Below, in pieces: positions 32,774-42,030 of a DNA stretch of 64,000 bases. The first letter of the stretch is position 1, and each line of letters opens with the position of its first letter. The DNA is taken from NCBI RefSeq assembly GCF_014282275.1, contig NZ_VFIA01000029.1, positions 1 through 64,000 on the forward strand, given 5' to 3'. Origin of the DNA: Spirosoma utsteinense (GTDB taxonomy: Bacteria > Bacteroidota > Bacteroidia > Cytophagales > Spirosomataceae). The notes beneath the pieces were generated by a model. It did no database searches, was not told the DNA's origin, and saw nothing but the letters and a program-made list of their open reading frames with translations. The translations under genes were made by a program, and so were the position numbers.

Positions 32774-35764
32774 ATGTTACTCTACCACTGTCGCTCCGGA
32801 TGGATACTGGTACTAGCCTGTCTGTTGCCCTATTTGTCTCTGGCTCAACTACGCATCACGAGTCCGGTACCCCGGATGGTTTTTCAGCGTACGCTCAGTA
32901 ACGAAGCCACGATAACGGTAACGGGCATAGCTCCTTCTACGGCGACCAGCATTCAGGCACGGTTCGTACCCTTAACACTGGGGCAGGGCAGCGTAACTGC
33001 CTGGACAGCGATAGACATCCTGCCGAACTCGTCATCATTCCGGGGGCAGGTAACCGTATCCGCAGGTTGGTACCGCCTGGATGTACGCGCCAAAGCCGGC
33101 ACAACGCTACTCACCGAGACCCACGTCAATCGTATCGGTGTGGGTGAAGTGTTTGTTATAGCCGGACAGTCGAATGCATACGGTGGATTTGAACGGGTAC
33201 CCAGTTCCGTCGACGATCGCGTGTCGTGTATCGATTTCCGGCAGGACAGCCTGAGTGAGCAATTGCTACCCCTTGCCTTCAGCCATATCAGTTACGGCAC
33301 CAACATTGGCCCCAGCCAGCCCCCGCACATCTGGAGCCTGCTGGGTGACAAACTGGCGCAACGACTCAACGTACCCGTGCTGTTCATAGGCGCAGCGCTG
33401 GGTGGTACCAATAGTTTCGAGTGGCAGCAGTCGGCGGCCGGCAACATCGGTGCCTCCGTAAATGCGGCTGTCTACAGGAGGCTGGGAGCCGTCCTGCTGC
33501 ATTATGTCCGGCGAACAGGGGCCAGGGCGGTCCTGTGGCACCAGGGCGAAAGTGACCTGCTTAACAATACAACGACTCAGGCGTATTTCGACAATATTCA
33601 GTATGTGATCAACAAAAGCCGTCAGCAACTCGGGCAGGAGATGCTGCCCTGGATGGTGGCCCGCGCCAGTTTTATAGACGGCCGAAGCAGCCCGGCTATC
33701 ATTGCAGCCCAGAACCGGCTTATTGCCGAGGTACCGCGTGTCTATGCCGGACCCGCCACCGATACCATCCAGGGCCCTGACAAGCGGCCGGATGGCCTTC
33801 ACTTTCGGGGTGCCGGGTTCTTTACCTTCACCAACAGCTGGGATCAGAGCCTGACGGCTGATTTTTTCAGTAAGGCGGTCCCGTTTACCCCAACCGACGA
33901 ATCGGCCCTGATCACAAGCGGCTATACGCTTCCCCTTACACGTCGGCCGGGCGAAACGATCATAGCGGCATCACTGCGCAGCGATGCCCACGAATTCGAC
34001 AATCTGTACCGGGCACAGGTACTGAAAGCTACTGACAATACCATCGTATATGAGTCACCGGCCAGCTCGGAGAACCCGCTGTTAGTAACGCTCCCCACCA
34101 ACCTGGCAGATGGTACCTATCGCCTGCGAACGCTTTCAAACCATCCTGTTACGACGGGTGCGCTGGGCGAGCCGTTCATGGTACGGCAGTCAGCGCCAGC
34201 CACCCCGGCACCACAAACCATTCTGCGATCACCCGTAGCGAGTGGCGTAGCCGATGCAGCCATTACGCGGATAGGGTACCGCTATGAAATGCAAAGTCAT
34301 GGTTTTTATTTCATGGTTCAGGCCGATGCGCAGGTGGAGATCAGGATGGAACGGATCGATGGTGGTGGATTCAATGACGCTGGCTGGTATCAGCCACTAC
34401 CCAGTTCGCAGCTGCCGGACTATGCCGAGTTTGCCGATTTCAATTACCTGCGTAATTACCCGCCCACCTCGTTTGGCGTAGGCGGTGTGGAGCCGGGACG
34501 CTACCGGCTATCGGTACGGCGTCAGGGTACTACCGGATCAGGCGTCTGGTTTGACGCTACGCTGCTCGACGGGCGGCAAATCCTCTACTTTACCATGGAA
34601 CCCATTGCGGCTATTCCTCCAGTTGTTACCATCACCAGTCCAGCCGCAGCAACCTGTCTTGGCCCTTCCTTTCCGGTGGCCGTCGACGTCACCGACGGTA
34701 CCCTGAACGGCGGCAACACGTTCAGCGTCCGCCTGTCGGATGCCACTGGTTCTTTTGCCAGCGAAACGACCATCGGTAGCGGCCCAACCAGTCCTATTCA
34801 GGTAACCCTGCCAAGCTCCTTACCCGGCGGCAGTCAGTACCGGATACGGGTGGTAGCCAGCAACCCGGCCGTAGCCAGCGCACCCAGTGAACCGTTGTCG
34901 ATCTGCGCCGGTGCCGACCTATCGCTGGCTATGCGCCTGAGCAACCGAACGCCCCTCGTAGGGCAACCTGTTACGGTGACGCTGGTGCTCACGAATACGG
35001 GGCCGCAACCAACAGCGAACGTAACGGCAGGCAGCTTACTCCCCGATGGACTGGTTTTTCTGGACTCCTCATCACCCACGGTAAGTGCCTCACCCAATGC
35101 CGTAAACATCAGCGCGGGTAGCCTGGCCAGTGGCGCGAGTACGTCGGCTACATTCCGGCTCCGGGCCACGCGTTCAGGTAGTTTTGCGACGGCGGCCCAG
35201 ATTACGGCCAGTAGTGTCCCCGATCCTGACTCGCAACCCAATTCAGGCACCGGCGACGGCCAGGACGACGAAGCACTGGTTGATCTCCGGACACTTGATA
35301 GCAACGGCTCGCTCACGGTATCGCCAAATCCAAACCAGACTCCCCTGCCCCCGGTGCAATCCAGTCAGCCGCCAACCAGTTCAGCCAACGCCGACCTGAG
35401 CCTGAGCCTGGTGTCTGACCGTCTGACGCTGGAGTCAAATCAAATCAGTCAGCTTACCCTCACCGTTAGCAACCGGGGCGGGGCTACGGCCAGCAACGTA
35501 TCGGTTCAGACACTGCTGCCAGCCGGTTGGCAACTTACCAATACCAACGGCTTAACGGTGAGCGGCCAGACAGTAAATGGGACGATCTCCTCCATTGCAG
35601 CTGGTGGTTCAGCCACGCTTACCCTGTCGGTACGAGTGACCAGTACCGGTCTGATACAGGCCCAGATAGGTAGCGCCACCCCGGCTGACCCCGACTCAAC
35701 GCCCGGAAATGGGTATACAACCGGTGAGGATGACGAAGCCAGTGTGAGCCTACGTATCCGTTAA
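32774..35764 (+). CDS. Large secreted SGNH-type esterase with DUF11 repeats
   Basis: The 996-residue exported protein has a signal peptide (residues 1-24, ending LSLA). An N-terminal Ig-like segment is followed by a sialate O-acetylesterase-like SGNH domain: GQSN at 131-134, VLWHQGESD in the middle, and RPDGLHFRG supplying the terminal Asp/His. Further beta-rich segments follow, and two DUF11 repeats end the protein (from ADLSLAMRLSNRTP and ADLSLSLVSDRL). DUF11 domains usually sit on the cell surface. It probably deacetylates a glycan outside the cell; substrate is inference. No type IX sorting domain is evident at the C-terminus. Confidence 0.82.
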   Translation: MLLYHCRSGWILVLACLLPYLSLAQLRITSPVPRMVFQRTLSNEATITVTGIAPSTATSIQARFVPLTLGQGSVTAWTAIDILPNSSSFRGQVTVSAGWYRLDVRAKAGTTLLTETHVNRIGVGEVFVIAGQSNAYGGFERVPSSVDDRVSCIDFRQDSLSEQLLPLAFSHISYGTNIGPSQPPHIWSLLGDKLAQRLNVPVLFIGAALGGTNSFEWQQSAAGNIGASVNAAVYRRLGAVLLHYVRRTGARAVLWHQGESDLLNNTTTQAYFDNIQYVINKSRQQLGQEMLPWMVARASFIDGRSSPAIIAAQNRLIAEVPRVYAGPATDTIQGPDKRPDGLHFRGAGFFTFTNSWDQSLTADFFSKAVPFTPTDESALITSGYTLPLTRRPGETIIAASLRSDAHEFDNLYRAQVLKATDNTIVYESPASSENPLLVTLPTNLADGTYRLRTLSNHPVTTGALGEPFMVRQSAPATPAPQTILRSPVASGVADAAITRIGYRYEMQSHGFYFMVQADAQVEIRMERIDGGGFNDAGWYQPLPSSQLPDYAEFADFNYLRNYPPTSFGVGGVEPGRYRLSVRRQGTTGSGVWFDATLLDGRQILYFTMEPIAAIPPVVTITSPAAATCLGPSFPVAVDVTDGTLNGGNTFSVRLSDATGSFASETTIGSGPTSPIQVTLPSSLPGGSQYRIRVVASNPAVASAPSEPLSICAGADLSLAMRLSNRTPLVGQPVTVTLVLTNTGPQPTANVTAGSLLPDGLVFLDSSSPTVSASPNAVNISAGSLASGASTSATFRLRATRSGSFATAAQITASSVPDPDSQPNSGTGDGQDDEALVDLRTLDSNGSLTVSPNPNQTPLPPVQSSQPPTSSANADLSLSLVSDRLTLESNQISQLTLTVSNRGGATASNVSVQTLLPAGWQLTNTNGLTVSGQTVNGTISSIAAGGSATLTLSVRVTSTGLIQAQIGSATPADPDSTPGNGYTTGEDDEASVSLRIR

Positions 35765-35919
35765 TTGTTTGTTTGTTGACCAACGGCTATACAGGTTTAT
35801 TCCTTTTAGTCAACAGATTTGAAATAATAAGCCCGGCATTTTTAGCTTTACGCAATTTTAGCGAACTGAAATCTGTTGGAGTATAGCATAATGTTTGGGA
35901 TTGCCCAACGCTTGATTTT

Positions 35920-37056
35920 ATGGAAGCAACGACCCTCATACCCGCCGAACAACAACGTTACCAGAAGCACCTGAACCTCCCCGAAATAGGCCAGCCGGGA
36001 CAGCTACGGCTAAAAAATGCCCGTGTACTGGTGGTAGGAGCCGGTGGGTTGGGTTGTCCGGTGCTGCTATACCTGACCGCGGCCGGGGTTGGCACCATTG
36101 GGGTTATTGATCCTGATGTGGTCGATCTGAGCAACCTTCAGCGGCAGGTGATCTATACCACCGATGAAGTTGGCCAGCCGAAAGCCAAAGCGGCCGTAAC
36201 GCACCTCAACCGGCTCAACCCCGGCCTGACATTCGATACCTATGCGATGGCGCTGGAAGCGGGAAACGCCCGGTCCATCATCGAATCGTATGATATAGTC
36301 GTGGATTGTACCGACAATTTCAGCGTGCGCTATCTGGTCAACGATGTATGTGTTACGCTCGGTAAGCCTTTTGTTTACGGGGCCATTCATCGCTTTGAAG
36401 GACAGGTTGCCGTGCTGAATGCTGACCTGGGAAATGGCCGCAAAGGACCTACCTATCGCTGTCTGTTTCCGGAATATCCAAACGACATCGAAATTCCCAA
36501 TTGCAGTGTTACCGGCGTGCTGGGGGTTCTTCCGGGCGTTATCGGCACGTATCAGGCAAATGAAGTGATCAAGCTCATTACCGGCATCGGACAGTCGTTG
36601 AACGAACACCTGCTGATGGTCGATTTACTTGCGATGAGCCAGCAAAAAATAAGGACTAAACGCCGGCCCGATGCCGATGACCTCGCCCGGCAGGGTCTCA
36701 CGTCGTCAGGTATGCGGCCAGTGGCTACGTCGGGACCACAAAAAATGTCACCCCAGGATCTGGCCAGTCGGCTCATGGCAGGCGAAGAACTGTTCCTGCT
36801 CGACGTTCGCGAGCGGCCTGAGTTTGAACTATGCCACCTGGATGGCGCGGTACTCATTCCCGTGGGCATGATTCCCAATAACCGCAAGCGCATTCCGACC
36901 GACCGACCGGTAGTCGTTTATTGCCACCACGGTATCCGATCGGCCAATGTAGCCGAATACCTCTACGCACAGGGCGGCTTAACAAACCTTTATAACCTCG
37001 ATGGGGGTATCAACGCCTGGGCACGGGACATAGAGCCAGAGATGGCTGTGTATTAA
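35920..37056 (+). CDS. MoeB/ThiF-type adenylyltransferase with C-terminal rhodanese domain
   Basis: The E1-like domain (about 1-245) has GAGGLGCP (40-47) for ATP binding and the catalytic-loop region PNCSVTGVLGVLPGVIGTYQ. The rhodanese domain (about 275-378) has FLLDVRERPEFELCHL and active-site Cys in VVYCHHGIRS. Such fusions activate a MoaD- or ThiS-like carrier and supply sulfur for molybdopterin, thiamine or tRNA thiolation. The zinc-binding CxxC pairs of E. coli MoeB are not seen: YRC lacks its first Cys and the later pair is absent. No carrier-protein gene is adjacent. Confidence 0.9.
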   Translation: MEATTLIPAEQQRYQKHLNLPEIGQPGQLRLKNARVLVVGAGGLGCPVLLYLTAAGVGTIGVIDPDVVDLSNLQRQVIYTTDEVGQPKAKAAVTHLNRLNPGLTFDTYAMALEAGNARSIIESYDIVVDCTDNFSVRYLVNDVCVTLGKPFVYGAIHRFEGQVAVLNADLGNGRKGPTYRCLFPEYPNDIEIPNCSVTGVLGVLPGVIGTYQANEVIKLITGIGQSLNEHLLMVDLLAMSQQKIRTKRRPDADDLARQGLTSSGMRPVATSGPQKMSPQDLASRLMAGEELFLLDVRERPEFELCHLDGAVLIPVGMIPNNRKRIPTDRPVVVYCHHGIRSANVAEYLYAQGGLTNLYNLDGGINAWARDIEPEMAVY

Positions 37057-37160
37057 GTCGTAGAAGTCATAAGTCGTACAGTCAGTCAGTAACTCTACGA
37101 CTTACCGACTCTACGACTTACCGACTCTGCGACTCACCGACTAACTGATCAACTGATTTA
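37055..37160. repeat. Imperfect inverted and tandem repeats after the moeB-like gene
   Basis: AAGTCGTAG and TAAGTCGTA words just after the stop (37055-37080) are mirrored by repeated CTCTACGACTTACCGA units at about 37096-37125. Words of the same kind (AAGTCGTA / TACGACTTA) recur at 50016-50122 and 60811-60957. The stem is imperfect and no coding is seen. Confidence 0.6.
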
Positions 37161-37199
37161 ATCGTACCTTTGCCGCGCCTAAATGGTATCTAACCAATC

Positions 37200-37553
37200 A
37201 TGTTCGTCAACGTACTAAAATCGAAATTGCACCGCGTCAAAGTCACGCAGGCAGAACTCAACTACGTCGGCAGCATTACCATCGACGAAGATCTGATGGA
37301 TGCCGCCGGTTTACTGGAGAATGAGCAGGTTCACATCGTCAATAACAATAACGGAGAGCGGCTTATCACCTATGTTATCAAAGGAGCGCGTGGGTCAGGC
37401 ATTATTTGTTTGAACGGAGCTGCGGCCCGCCGGGCACAGGTCGGCGATATTGTCATCATCATTGCCTACGCCATGATGACCACCGACGAAGCTCGAACAC
37501 ACAAACCTACTGTCGTTTTTCCCGACGACAACAATCGCTTAGTGACCGTGTAA
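37200..37553 (+). CDS. panD: Aspartate 1-decarboxylase
   Basis: It makes beta-alanine from aspartate for pantothenate and coenzyme A synthesis. The 117-residue proenzyme has the self-cleavage site Gly24-Ser25 within NYVGSITID, which yields the pyruvoyl cofactor on Ser25, and the conserved [12 protein letters not shown] segment. A TACCTTTG -7-like box lies at 37165-37172, 28 bp before the start. It is followed by the flippase-like gene and rfaE2 on the same strand. Confidence 0.96.
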   Translation: MFVNVLKSKLHRVKVTQAELNYVGSITIDEDLMDAAGLLENEQVHIVNNNNGERLITYVIKGARGSGIICLNGAAARRAQVGDIVIIIAYAMMTTDEARTHKPTVVFPDDNNRLVTV

Positions 37554-37629
37554 CAAGGAGAGCGGGGAGCAACGAGATGGTCTGTCTGGTTGCTCCCCTC
37601 CTCTTTTATGCCCCTTTCCTTTTTTCCGT

Positions 37630-38697
37630 ATGAATCCAAAGAATGTACTCAAATACCTCATCTCACTGGCAATTGCCGGGGGGCTGCTATGGTTTACGTT
37701 TAAGCAGAGCCACCTTGATGCGGGTGACTTGTGGGCCAAGATCAGCGCGGCCGATTTCCGGTGGGTGCTCGCGTCGGCACTGCTGACGATCGTTGCCCAC
37801 TGGAGCCGCGCCCAACGCTGGCGGATTCTGCTGGAGCCGGTGGTTCCTCAGCGGCCCACCGCTGTCGATGCCACAACCAGCGTACTTACGGGTTATCTGG
37901 CAAATTTAGCGCTGCCCCGCGCGGGCGAAGTGGCCCGATGTGGCACGCTGTACCGACTGGCCGGGGTGCCGGTCAACGTTAGTTTCGGGACCGTGGTAGC
38001 CGAGCGCCTTTTCGACGTGTTGATGCTGCTGATTTTGCTGGGTGCTACGTTCGTTCTTGAGTTCGACCGGCTGAGCCAGTTCTTTATGGAGTTCTTTGGC
38101 AGCAAAGTAGGCGGACAACGGGCTGATTCGGGCGATGGCCTAACAGGCATACTGCTGCTGATTGGGGCCGCACTGATCGGGCTGGCGTTGCTGGGCTGGT
38201 TTCTGTACAGCCGCTACCGCGACGCCCTGGGCCGGCACCCGCTCTATCAAAAAGTGATGGCCTTCACGAAAGGGCTGCTCGAAGGGCTCCTCAGCGTCCG
38301 GAAAATCCGTCGGCCGGGGGCCTTCGTGTTTCACACCCTGCTGATCTGGACAATGTACTACCTTATGTCGTACACCTTGTTTTTTGCCATGCCTGCCACC
38401 GCTAACCTTAGTCCGCTGGCGGGTCTAACGATCCTTGTTGTTGGGTCGTTGGGAATGGCCGCACCCACACCGGGCGGTATTGGCTCCTTCCATCTGTTGG
38501 TGGGGCAGGTAGCCCTGCTCTACGGTCTGACAAGTCAGGATGGGCAAATTCTGGCAACATTCATCCATGGCGTTTCTACGCTGATGATCATTATTCTGGG
38601 CATCTTTAGCTTATTGGTCGTGCTGCTCCGACGCAACAAAACTACTGCCGCCAGCGATGTGCTGACCGACCCAAACTCGGTTCGACTGGAACGGTAA
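37630..38697 (+). CDS. Lysylphosphatidylglycerol-synthase-type transmembrane protein (UPF0104/YbhN-like)
   Basis: The 355-residue polytopic inner-membrane protein resembles the membrane domain of MprF and AglD-type proteins, with about 8 helices. Landmarks are LPRAGEVARCGTLYR, the helix region after it, and GMAAPTPGGIGSFHLLVGQVALLYG. Related domains flip or present lipid-linked substrates. No C-terminal aminoacyl-transferase domain is present. It lies between panD and rfaE2 with short gaps, so one operon is likely. Confidence 0.85.
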   Translation: MNPKNVLKYLISLAIAGGLLWFTFKQSHLDAGDLWAKISAADFRWVLASALLTIVAHWSRAQRWRILLEPVVPQRPTAVDATTSVLTGYLANLALPRAGEVARCGTLYRLAGVPVNVSFGTVVAERLFDVLMLLILLGATFVLEFDRLSQFFMEFFGSKVGGQRADSGDGLTGILLLIGAALIGLALLGWFLYSRYRDALGRHPLYQKVMAFTKGLLEGLLSVRKIRRPGAFVFHTLLIWTMYYLMSYTLFFAMPATANLSPLAGLTILVVGSLGMAAPTPGGIGSFHLLVGQVALLYGLTSQDGQILATFIHGVSTLMIIILGIFSLLVVLLRRNKTTAASDVLTDPNSVRLER

Positions 38698-38732
38698 GGG
38701 GTTGTTTTCATAAAAAGAACGCTGTCGATCGT

Positions 38733-39212
38733 ATGACCGAATCTAAAATTCTTACCCGCGAACAGGTTGTTCAACGGGCCGACCAATGGCGGGCCGACGG
38801 GCAGCAGATTGTATTTACCAATGGCTGTTTCGATATTGTCCACCTCGGCCACATCGATTACCTCGAAAAGGCCCGATCCCTGGGGCAACGGCTCATCCTG
38901 GGTCTCAATACCGACACATCCGTTAGCTGTATCAAAGGCCCTTTACGCCCCGTTGTCAACGAGTATGCCCGCGCCCGATTGATGGCGGCTCTCGAATTTA
39001 TCGACGCCGTAACGCTGTTTGGCGAACCCACGCCCCTTGAGCTGATTGAGGCCGTTCAACCCGATGTGCTGGTAAAAGGTGACGATTATACGGTAGACAC
39101 TATTGTAGGTGCCGATTTTGTGCTAGCCCGCGGAGGACGTGTTGAAACAGTAGCGCTCGTACCCGGTTATTCGACATCGAAGCTTATTGAGCGCATCAAA
39201 CAGAGTTATTGA
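38733..39212 (+). CDS. rfaE2: D-glycero-beta-D-manno-heptose 1-phosphate adenylyltransferase
   Basis: It transfers AMP from ATP to heptose 1-phosphate to form ADP-heptose for lipopolysaccharide core synthesis. The 159-residue protein corresponds to the stand-alone C-terminal half of HldE, with the nucleotidyltransferase motif TNGCFDIVHLGH and the LVKGDDYT segment. Gene order suggests co-transcription with the flippase-like gene, 35 bp upstream. A small T-tailed hairpin follows. Confidence 0.93.
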   Translation: MTESKILTREQVVQRADQWRADGQQIVFTNGCFDIVHLGHIDYLEKARSLGQRLILGLNTDTSVSCIKGPLRPVVNEYARARLMAALEFIDAVTLFGEPTPLELIEAVQPDVLVKGDDYTVDTIVGADFVLARGGRVETVALVPGYSTSKLIERIKQSY

Positions 39213-39244
39213 CGACGTATTCCCCATCTTTATCCCCTTCAGAA

Positions 39245-39268
39245 GACGGCCTTACAGCCGTTTTTTTT
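39245..39268 (+). terminator. Intrinsic terminator after rfaE2
   Basis: GACGGC, a 6-base loop, then GCCG followed by eight T residues form a short typical rho-independent terminator about 32 bp past the rfaE2 stop. Confidence 0.75.
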
Positions 39269-39417
39269 GTTTCACCCTAGTTTAATCCACTACGTTACTG
39301 GGATTGTACAGAAGCATTCCCTATTTTTAGCAACCTGTTGCCTATGGGATGATTTGCTTCTCTGTCGATTACCAGTCAGTTCTCTGTGTACCTCACGCCG
39401 TAAAACAACATTAGCCG

Positions 39418-39843
39418 ATGAACGTATCACAAAATCGAAACTACGTTTGGGCATTGAGCCTGGTGTTTCTTACGCTCTGGCCCAGCTCGGCTAACTCATC
39501 AGCCGACCACACCGCCGATCAGATTCTGGGCCGCTGGTTATTCCCGTCGCAGGGAGCCAGCGTTGAACTCTACCGGCATGGTGATCTGTATTTTGGGCGG
39601 GTGGTAGAGGTTAGTCCGGTCAGTCGGGAAGAAATGGGACTGGTCAAAGATCAGCTGATTATGAAGAACCTCACTTTCGACGGGCGCGGCTGGTCGGGGG
39701 GTGAACTGATCAACCCAAAAACCGGTAACCACTTCGGCGTTGAACTGAGCATGCGCGACGCCAAAACCCTCACCGCTTCTGTTTACAAGGGTTTCCGGTG
39801 GCTTCGTAAAGAGTATGTTCTCACCCGGCCGACGAACTTATAA
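39418..39843 (+). CDS. DUF2147 family exported protein
   Basis: The 141-residue protein has a weak signal peptide (VWALSLVFLTLWPSSANS) followed by the DUF2147 pattern: ILGRWLFPSQGASVELYRHGDLYFGRVVEV, then FDGRGWSGGELINPKTG and LTASVYKGFRWLRKEYVLTR. The family forms a small lipocalin-like beta-barrel of unknown function in the periplasm. No operon partner is evident. Confidence 0.82.
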   Translation: MNVSQNRNYVWALSLVFLTLWPSSANSSADHTADQILGRWLFPSQGASVELYRHGDLYFGRVVEVSPVSREEMGLVKDQLIMKNLTFDGRGWSGGELINPKTGNHFGVELSMRDAKTLTASVYKGFRWLRKEYVLTRPTNL

Positions 39844-40037
39844 GTCCTCTTATCCTGTCATTATAGAACTGGTTCATTGGACCAGGCTGGTATAACGATT
39901 GACATTCTGGCGGTTGTTGAATGGATCGCTACCCTGATAAGTGGTCAATTTGGCGGGATACTTTTTCGGTCCAATTGTTGTTTTGTTAATAACGGACGGC
40001 TAAGTTGCCCGCTATTGAACAACAAACCTGACTAACG

Positions 40038-40724
40038 ATGGCATCTCCCTGGATATTAATGATTATCATCTTTGGTCTCAGCGCCTTTGTGAGCTGGCGG
40101 CTAAGGAGTAAATTCAATGAATACGCGCAGATTGGCCTGAGCAATGGCCTGAGCGGAGCAGAAATAGCGCAGCAGATGCTACGCGAAAATGGCATTCATG
40201 ACGTACGTGTGCTTTCTGTTGAAGGTATGCTTACCGACCACTATAACCCACAGGATAAAACCGTTAACCTGAGTGCCGACGTCTATTATGGACGCAGTGT
40301 GGCTTCGGCTGCTGTAGCTGCCCACGAATGTGGTCATGCCGTGCAGCATCAGGTGGCCTACGCCCCGCTGAAACTTCGTTCGAGTATGGTGCCGGTACTA
40401 ACCCTGTCGTCGCGCTACATGCAGTGGGTACTGCTGGGCGGCATTTTGCTGCTGCAAACTACGCCCATTCCCCTCGCGATTGGGGTGGCCCTGTTCGCTC
40501 TGACAACAATTTTCAGTTTTGTGACCTTACCGGTTGAGTTCGACGCCAGTAAACGGGCACTAGCCTGGATTCAAACCAACGGCGTTGTCAATCAACGCGA
40601 GTACGGTTATGCAAAAGACGCCCTGTGGTGGGCCGCAATGACCTATGTTGTGGCTGCGCTGGGCTCGCTGGCTACCCTTATGTATTATGCCAGTATACTG
40701 CTGGGCGGTCGCCGGAGTAGCTAG
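40038..40724 (+). CDS. Membrane zinc metallopeptidase (YugP family)
   Basis: The 228-residue membrane protein has the zinc-binding HExxH motif in VAAHECGHAVQHQ (His96, Glu97, His100), preceded by the conserved DHYNPQDKTVNLSADVYYG block and flanked by an N-terminal helix and C-terminal helices. The YugP/PF04298 family is predicted to be membrane-bound proteases; natural substrates are unknown. It is convergent with the holin-like gene across a shared terminator. Confidence 0.88.
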   Translation: MASPWILMIIIFGLSAFVSWRLRSKFNEYAQIGLSNGLSGAEIAQQMLRENGIHDVRVLSVEGMLTDHYNPQDKTVNLSADVYYGRSVASAAVAAHECGHAVQHQVAYAPLKLRSSMVPVLTLSSRYMQWVLLGGILLLQTTPIPLAIGVALFALTTIFSFVTLPVEFDASKRALAWIQTNGVVNQREYGYAKDALWWAAMTYVVAALGSLATLMYYASILLGGRRSS

Positions 40725-40755
40725 TGGCCACCGCTGTTATGAACCTCTTTATTAC

Positions 40756-40789
40756 GAAAAAGCCCGGTCAGTGACGACCGGGCTTTTTC
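40756..40789. terminator. Bidirectional intrinsic terminator
   Basis: GAAAAAGCCCGGTC pairs exactly with GACCGGGCTTTTTC around a 6-base loop. The A-run and T-run on either side fit termination from both directions, between the convergent metallopeptidase and holin-family genes. Confidence 0.88.
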
Positions 40790-40807
40790 ATGTTCAACGA
40801 CGTTATA

Positions 40808-41206
40808 TCAGGCGAAACGAAGCTGTGACAGCACACTGGCCATGTAGCCAGAGTCGACCATCTGCTGGGTTGGTGCCGACCGGTCGATCAGCGTACCGGC
40901 TACTGCTACAGCAATGGCAATCAGTAAGGCTGGCCAGAAACCAACAATGGTGAAACTGTCCATGAACTTATCGATCAGCTTCAGCAGAATGGCCGTCACG
41001 ATAATTCGGACGATACCCGAGAGCAGAAAGAAGGTAACCAGATTGAGCGGAAACCGAATAACCCAGCCAACGAAGAAATTGAGCAACCCCAGCAATACCG
41101 CGATGAGCAGGGCAGTTCCAAAACTTTTGACGTCGACCTGAGGCAACAGGTAAGCCAGTCCAAAGATTACAGCGGCATCAAGTAGTAAATGTAGGATGAG
41201 GTTCAT
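40808..41206 (-). CDS. Phage-holin-family (PF04020) small membrane protein
   Basis: The start is taken at the ATG at 41206 (132 residues). The protein consists almost entirely of four hydrophobic helices, with landmarks LLPQVDVKSFGTALLIAVLLGLLN and the short loop RFPLNLVTFFLLSG. This matches the four-helix mycobacterial-phage-holin-like family that is widespread in non-phage contexts. No phage genes are nearby, so a holin role is not implied. Function unknown. Confidence 0.8.
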   Translation of the reverse strand: MNLILHLLLDAAVIFGLAYLLPQVDVKSFGTALLIAVLLGLLNFFVGWVIRFPLNLVTFFLLSGIVRIIVTAILLKLIDKFMDSFTIVGFWPALLIAIAVAVAGTLIDRSAPTQQMVDSGYMASVLSQLRFA

Positions 41207-41288
41207 GCGATAAACAGAATAGATGATTCGCATTCAACAACTGTTTTCGTATACAGATGGTTTAACCCCTACAATCAGCCCTACGTCT

Positions 41289-42017
41289 ATGTACCGTCTC
41301 TGGATTATAGCCCTTACGTTCCTGATGGCCTGTGGCCAGGGATCATCGCAACAGGCAGCAACGACCGCCCCAGCCGACTCGGCGCAGGCATACCGCTTCG
41401 GCGAGGCCAGCCGCGACGGCATCGGCAAGTTTTATGCAGGACGCGAAATTGCGCATGTCATGGGCCATTTGGGCGCATCGTGGCTCGACCGGCCCGAACG
41501 GGAGCAGGAAGAGCGTACCGATCTGCTCCTGAAAGCACTTGCCCTCAAACCAACCGATGTCGTGGCCGATATTGGTGCCGGAACCGGCTTTTTCACGTTT
41601 CAGATGGCACCCAGGGTTCCTAAAGGGAAAGTGCTGGCCGTAGACATTCAGCCGGAAATGATCGAATACCTGAACGAAGGAAAGACAAAGCGAAAACTAG
41701 CGAATGTACAGCCCGTGCTGGGTACTGAAGCGGACCCTAAACTAGCGGCAAATACCGTCGATCTGGCCATCCTGATCGATGCGTATCACGAGTTTTCGTA
41801 TCCGCGTGAGATGATGAGCCGGATTGCGTCATCCCTAAGACCGGGTGGACGGGTAGCGCTGGTCGAATACCGGGCCGAAGACCCGAACGTACCCATCAAG
41901 GAGTTGCATAAACTAAGTGTGGCGCAGGCTACCAAAGAGATGAAAGCCGTTGGTCTGAAATTACTGAAAAACGACAAGCGTTTGCCCCAGCAGCATATCA
42001 TGTTCTTTGGGAAGTGA
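41289..42017 (+). CDS. Class I SAM-dependent methyltransferase with lipoprotein signal
   Basis: The start is taken at the ATG at 41289 (242 residues), exposing a lipoprotein signal (LWIIALTFLMACGQ with the lipobox cysteine near residue 17). A Rossmann methyltransferase follows: motif I DIGAGTGFFTF, KVLAVDIQPEMIEYL, DLAILIDAYHEF and RPGGRVALVEYRAED. S-adenosylmethionine is cytoplasmic, so a methyltransferase anchored outside the inner membrane is unexpected; the signal is nevertheless clear. The substrate is unknown. Confidence 0.82.
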   Translation: MYRLWIIALTFLMACGQGSSQQAATTAPADSAQAYRFGEASRDGIGKFYAGREIAHVMGHLGASWLDRPEREQEERTDLLLKALALKPTDVVADIGAGTGFFTFQMAPRVPKGKVLAVDIQPEMIEYLNEGKTKRKLANVQPVLGTEADPKLAANTVDLAILIDAYHEFSYPREMMSRIASSLRPGGRVALVEYRAEDPNVPIKELHKLSVAQATKEMKAVGLKLLKNDKRLPQQHIMFFGK

Positions 42018-42030
42018 GCAGCTTAAGGCT

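Noticed and set aside
40808-41206. Holin-family gene as evidence of a prophage
   Set aside because: No structural, lysis or integrase genes are nearby, and this family is common in non-phage contexts.
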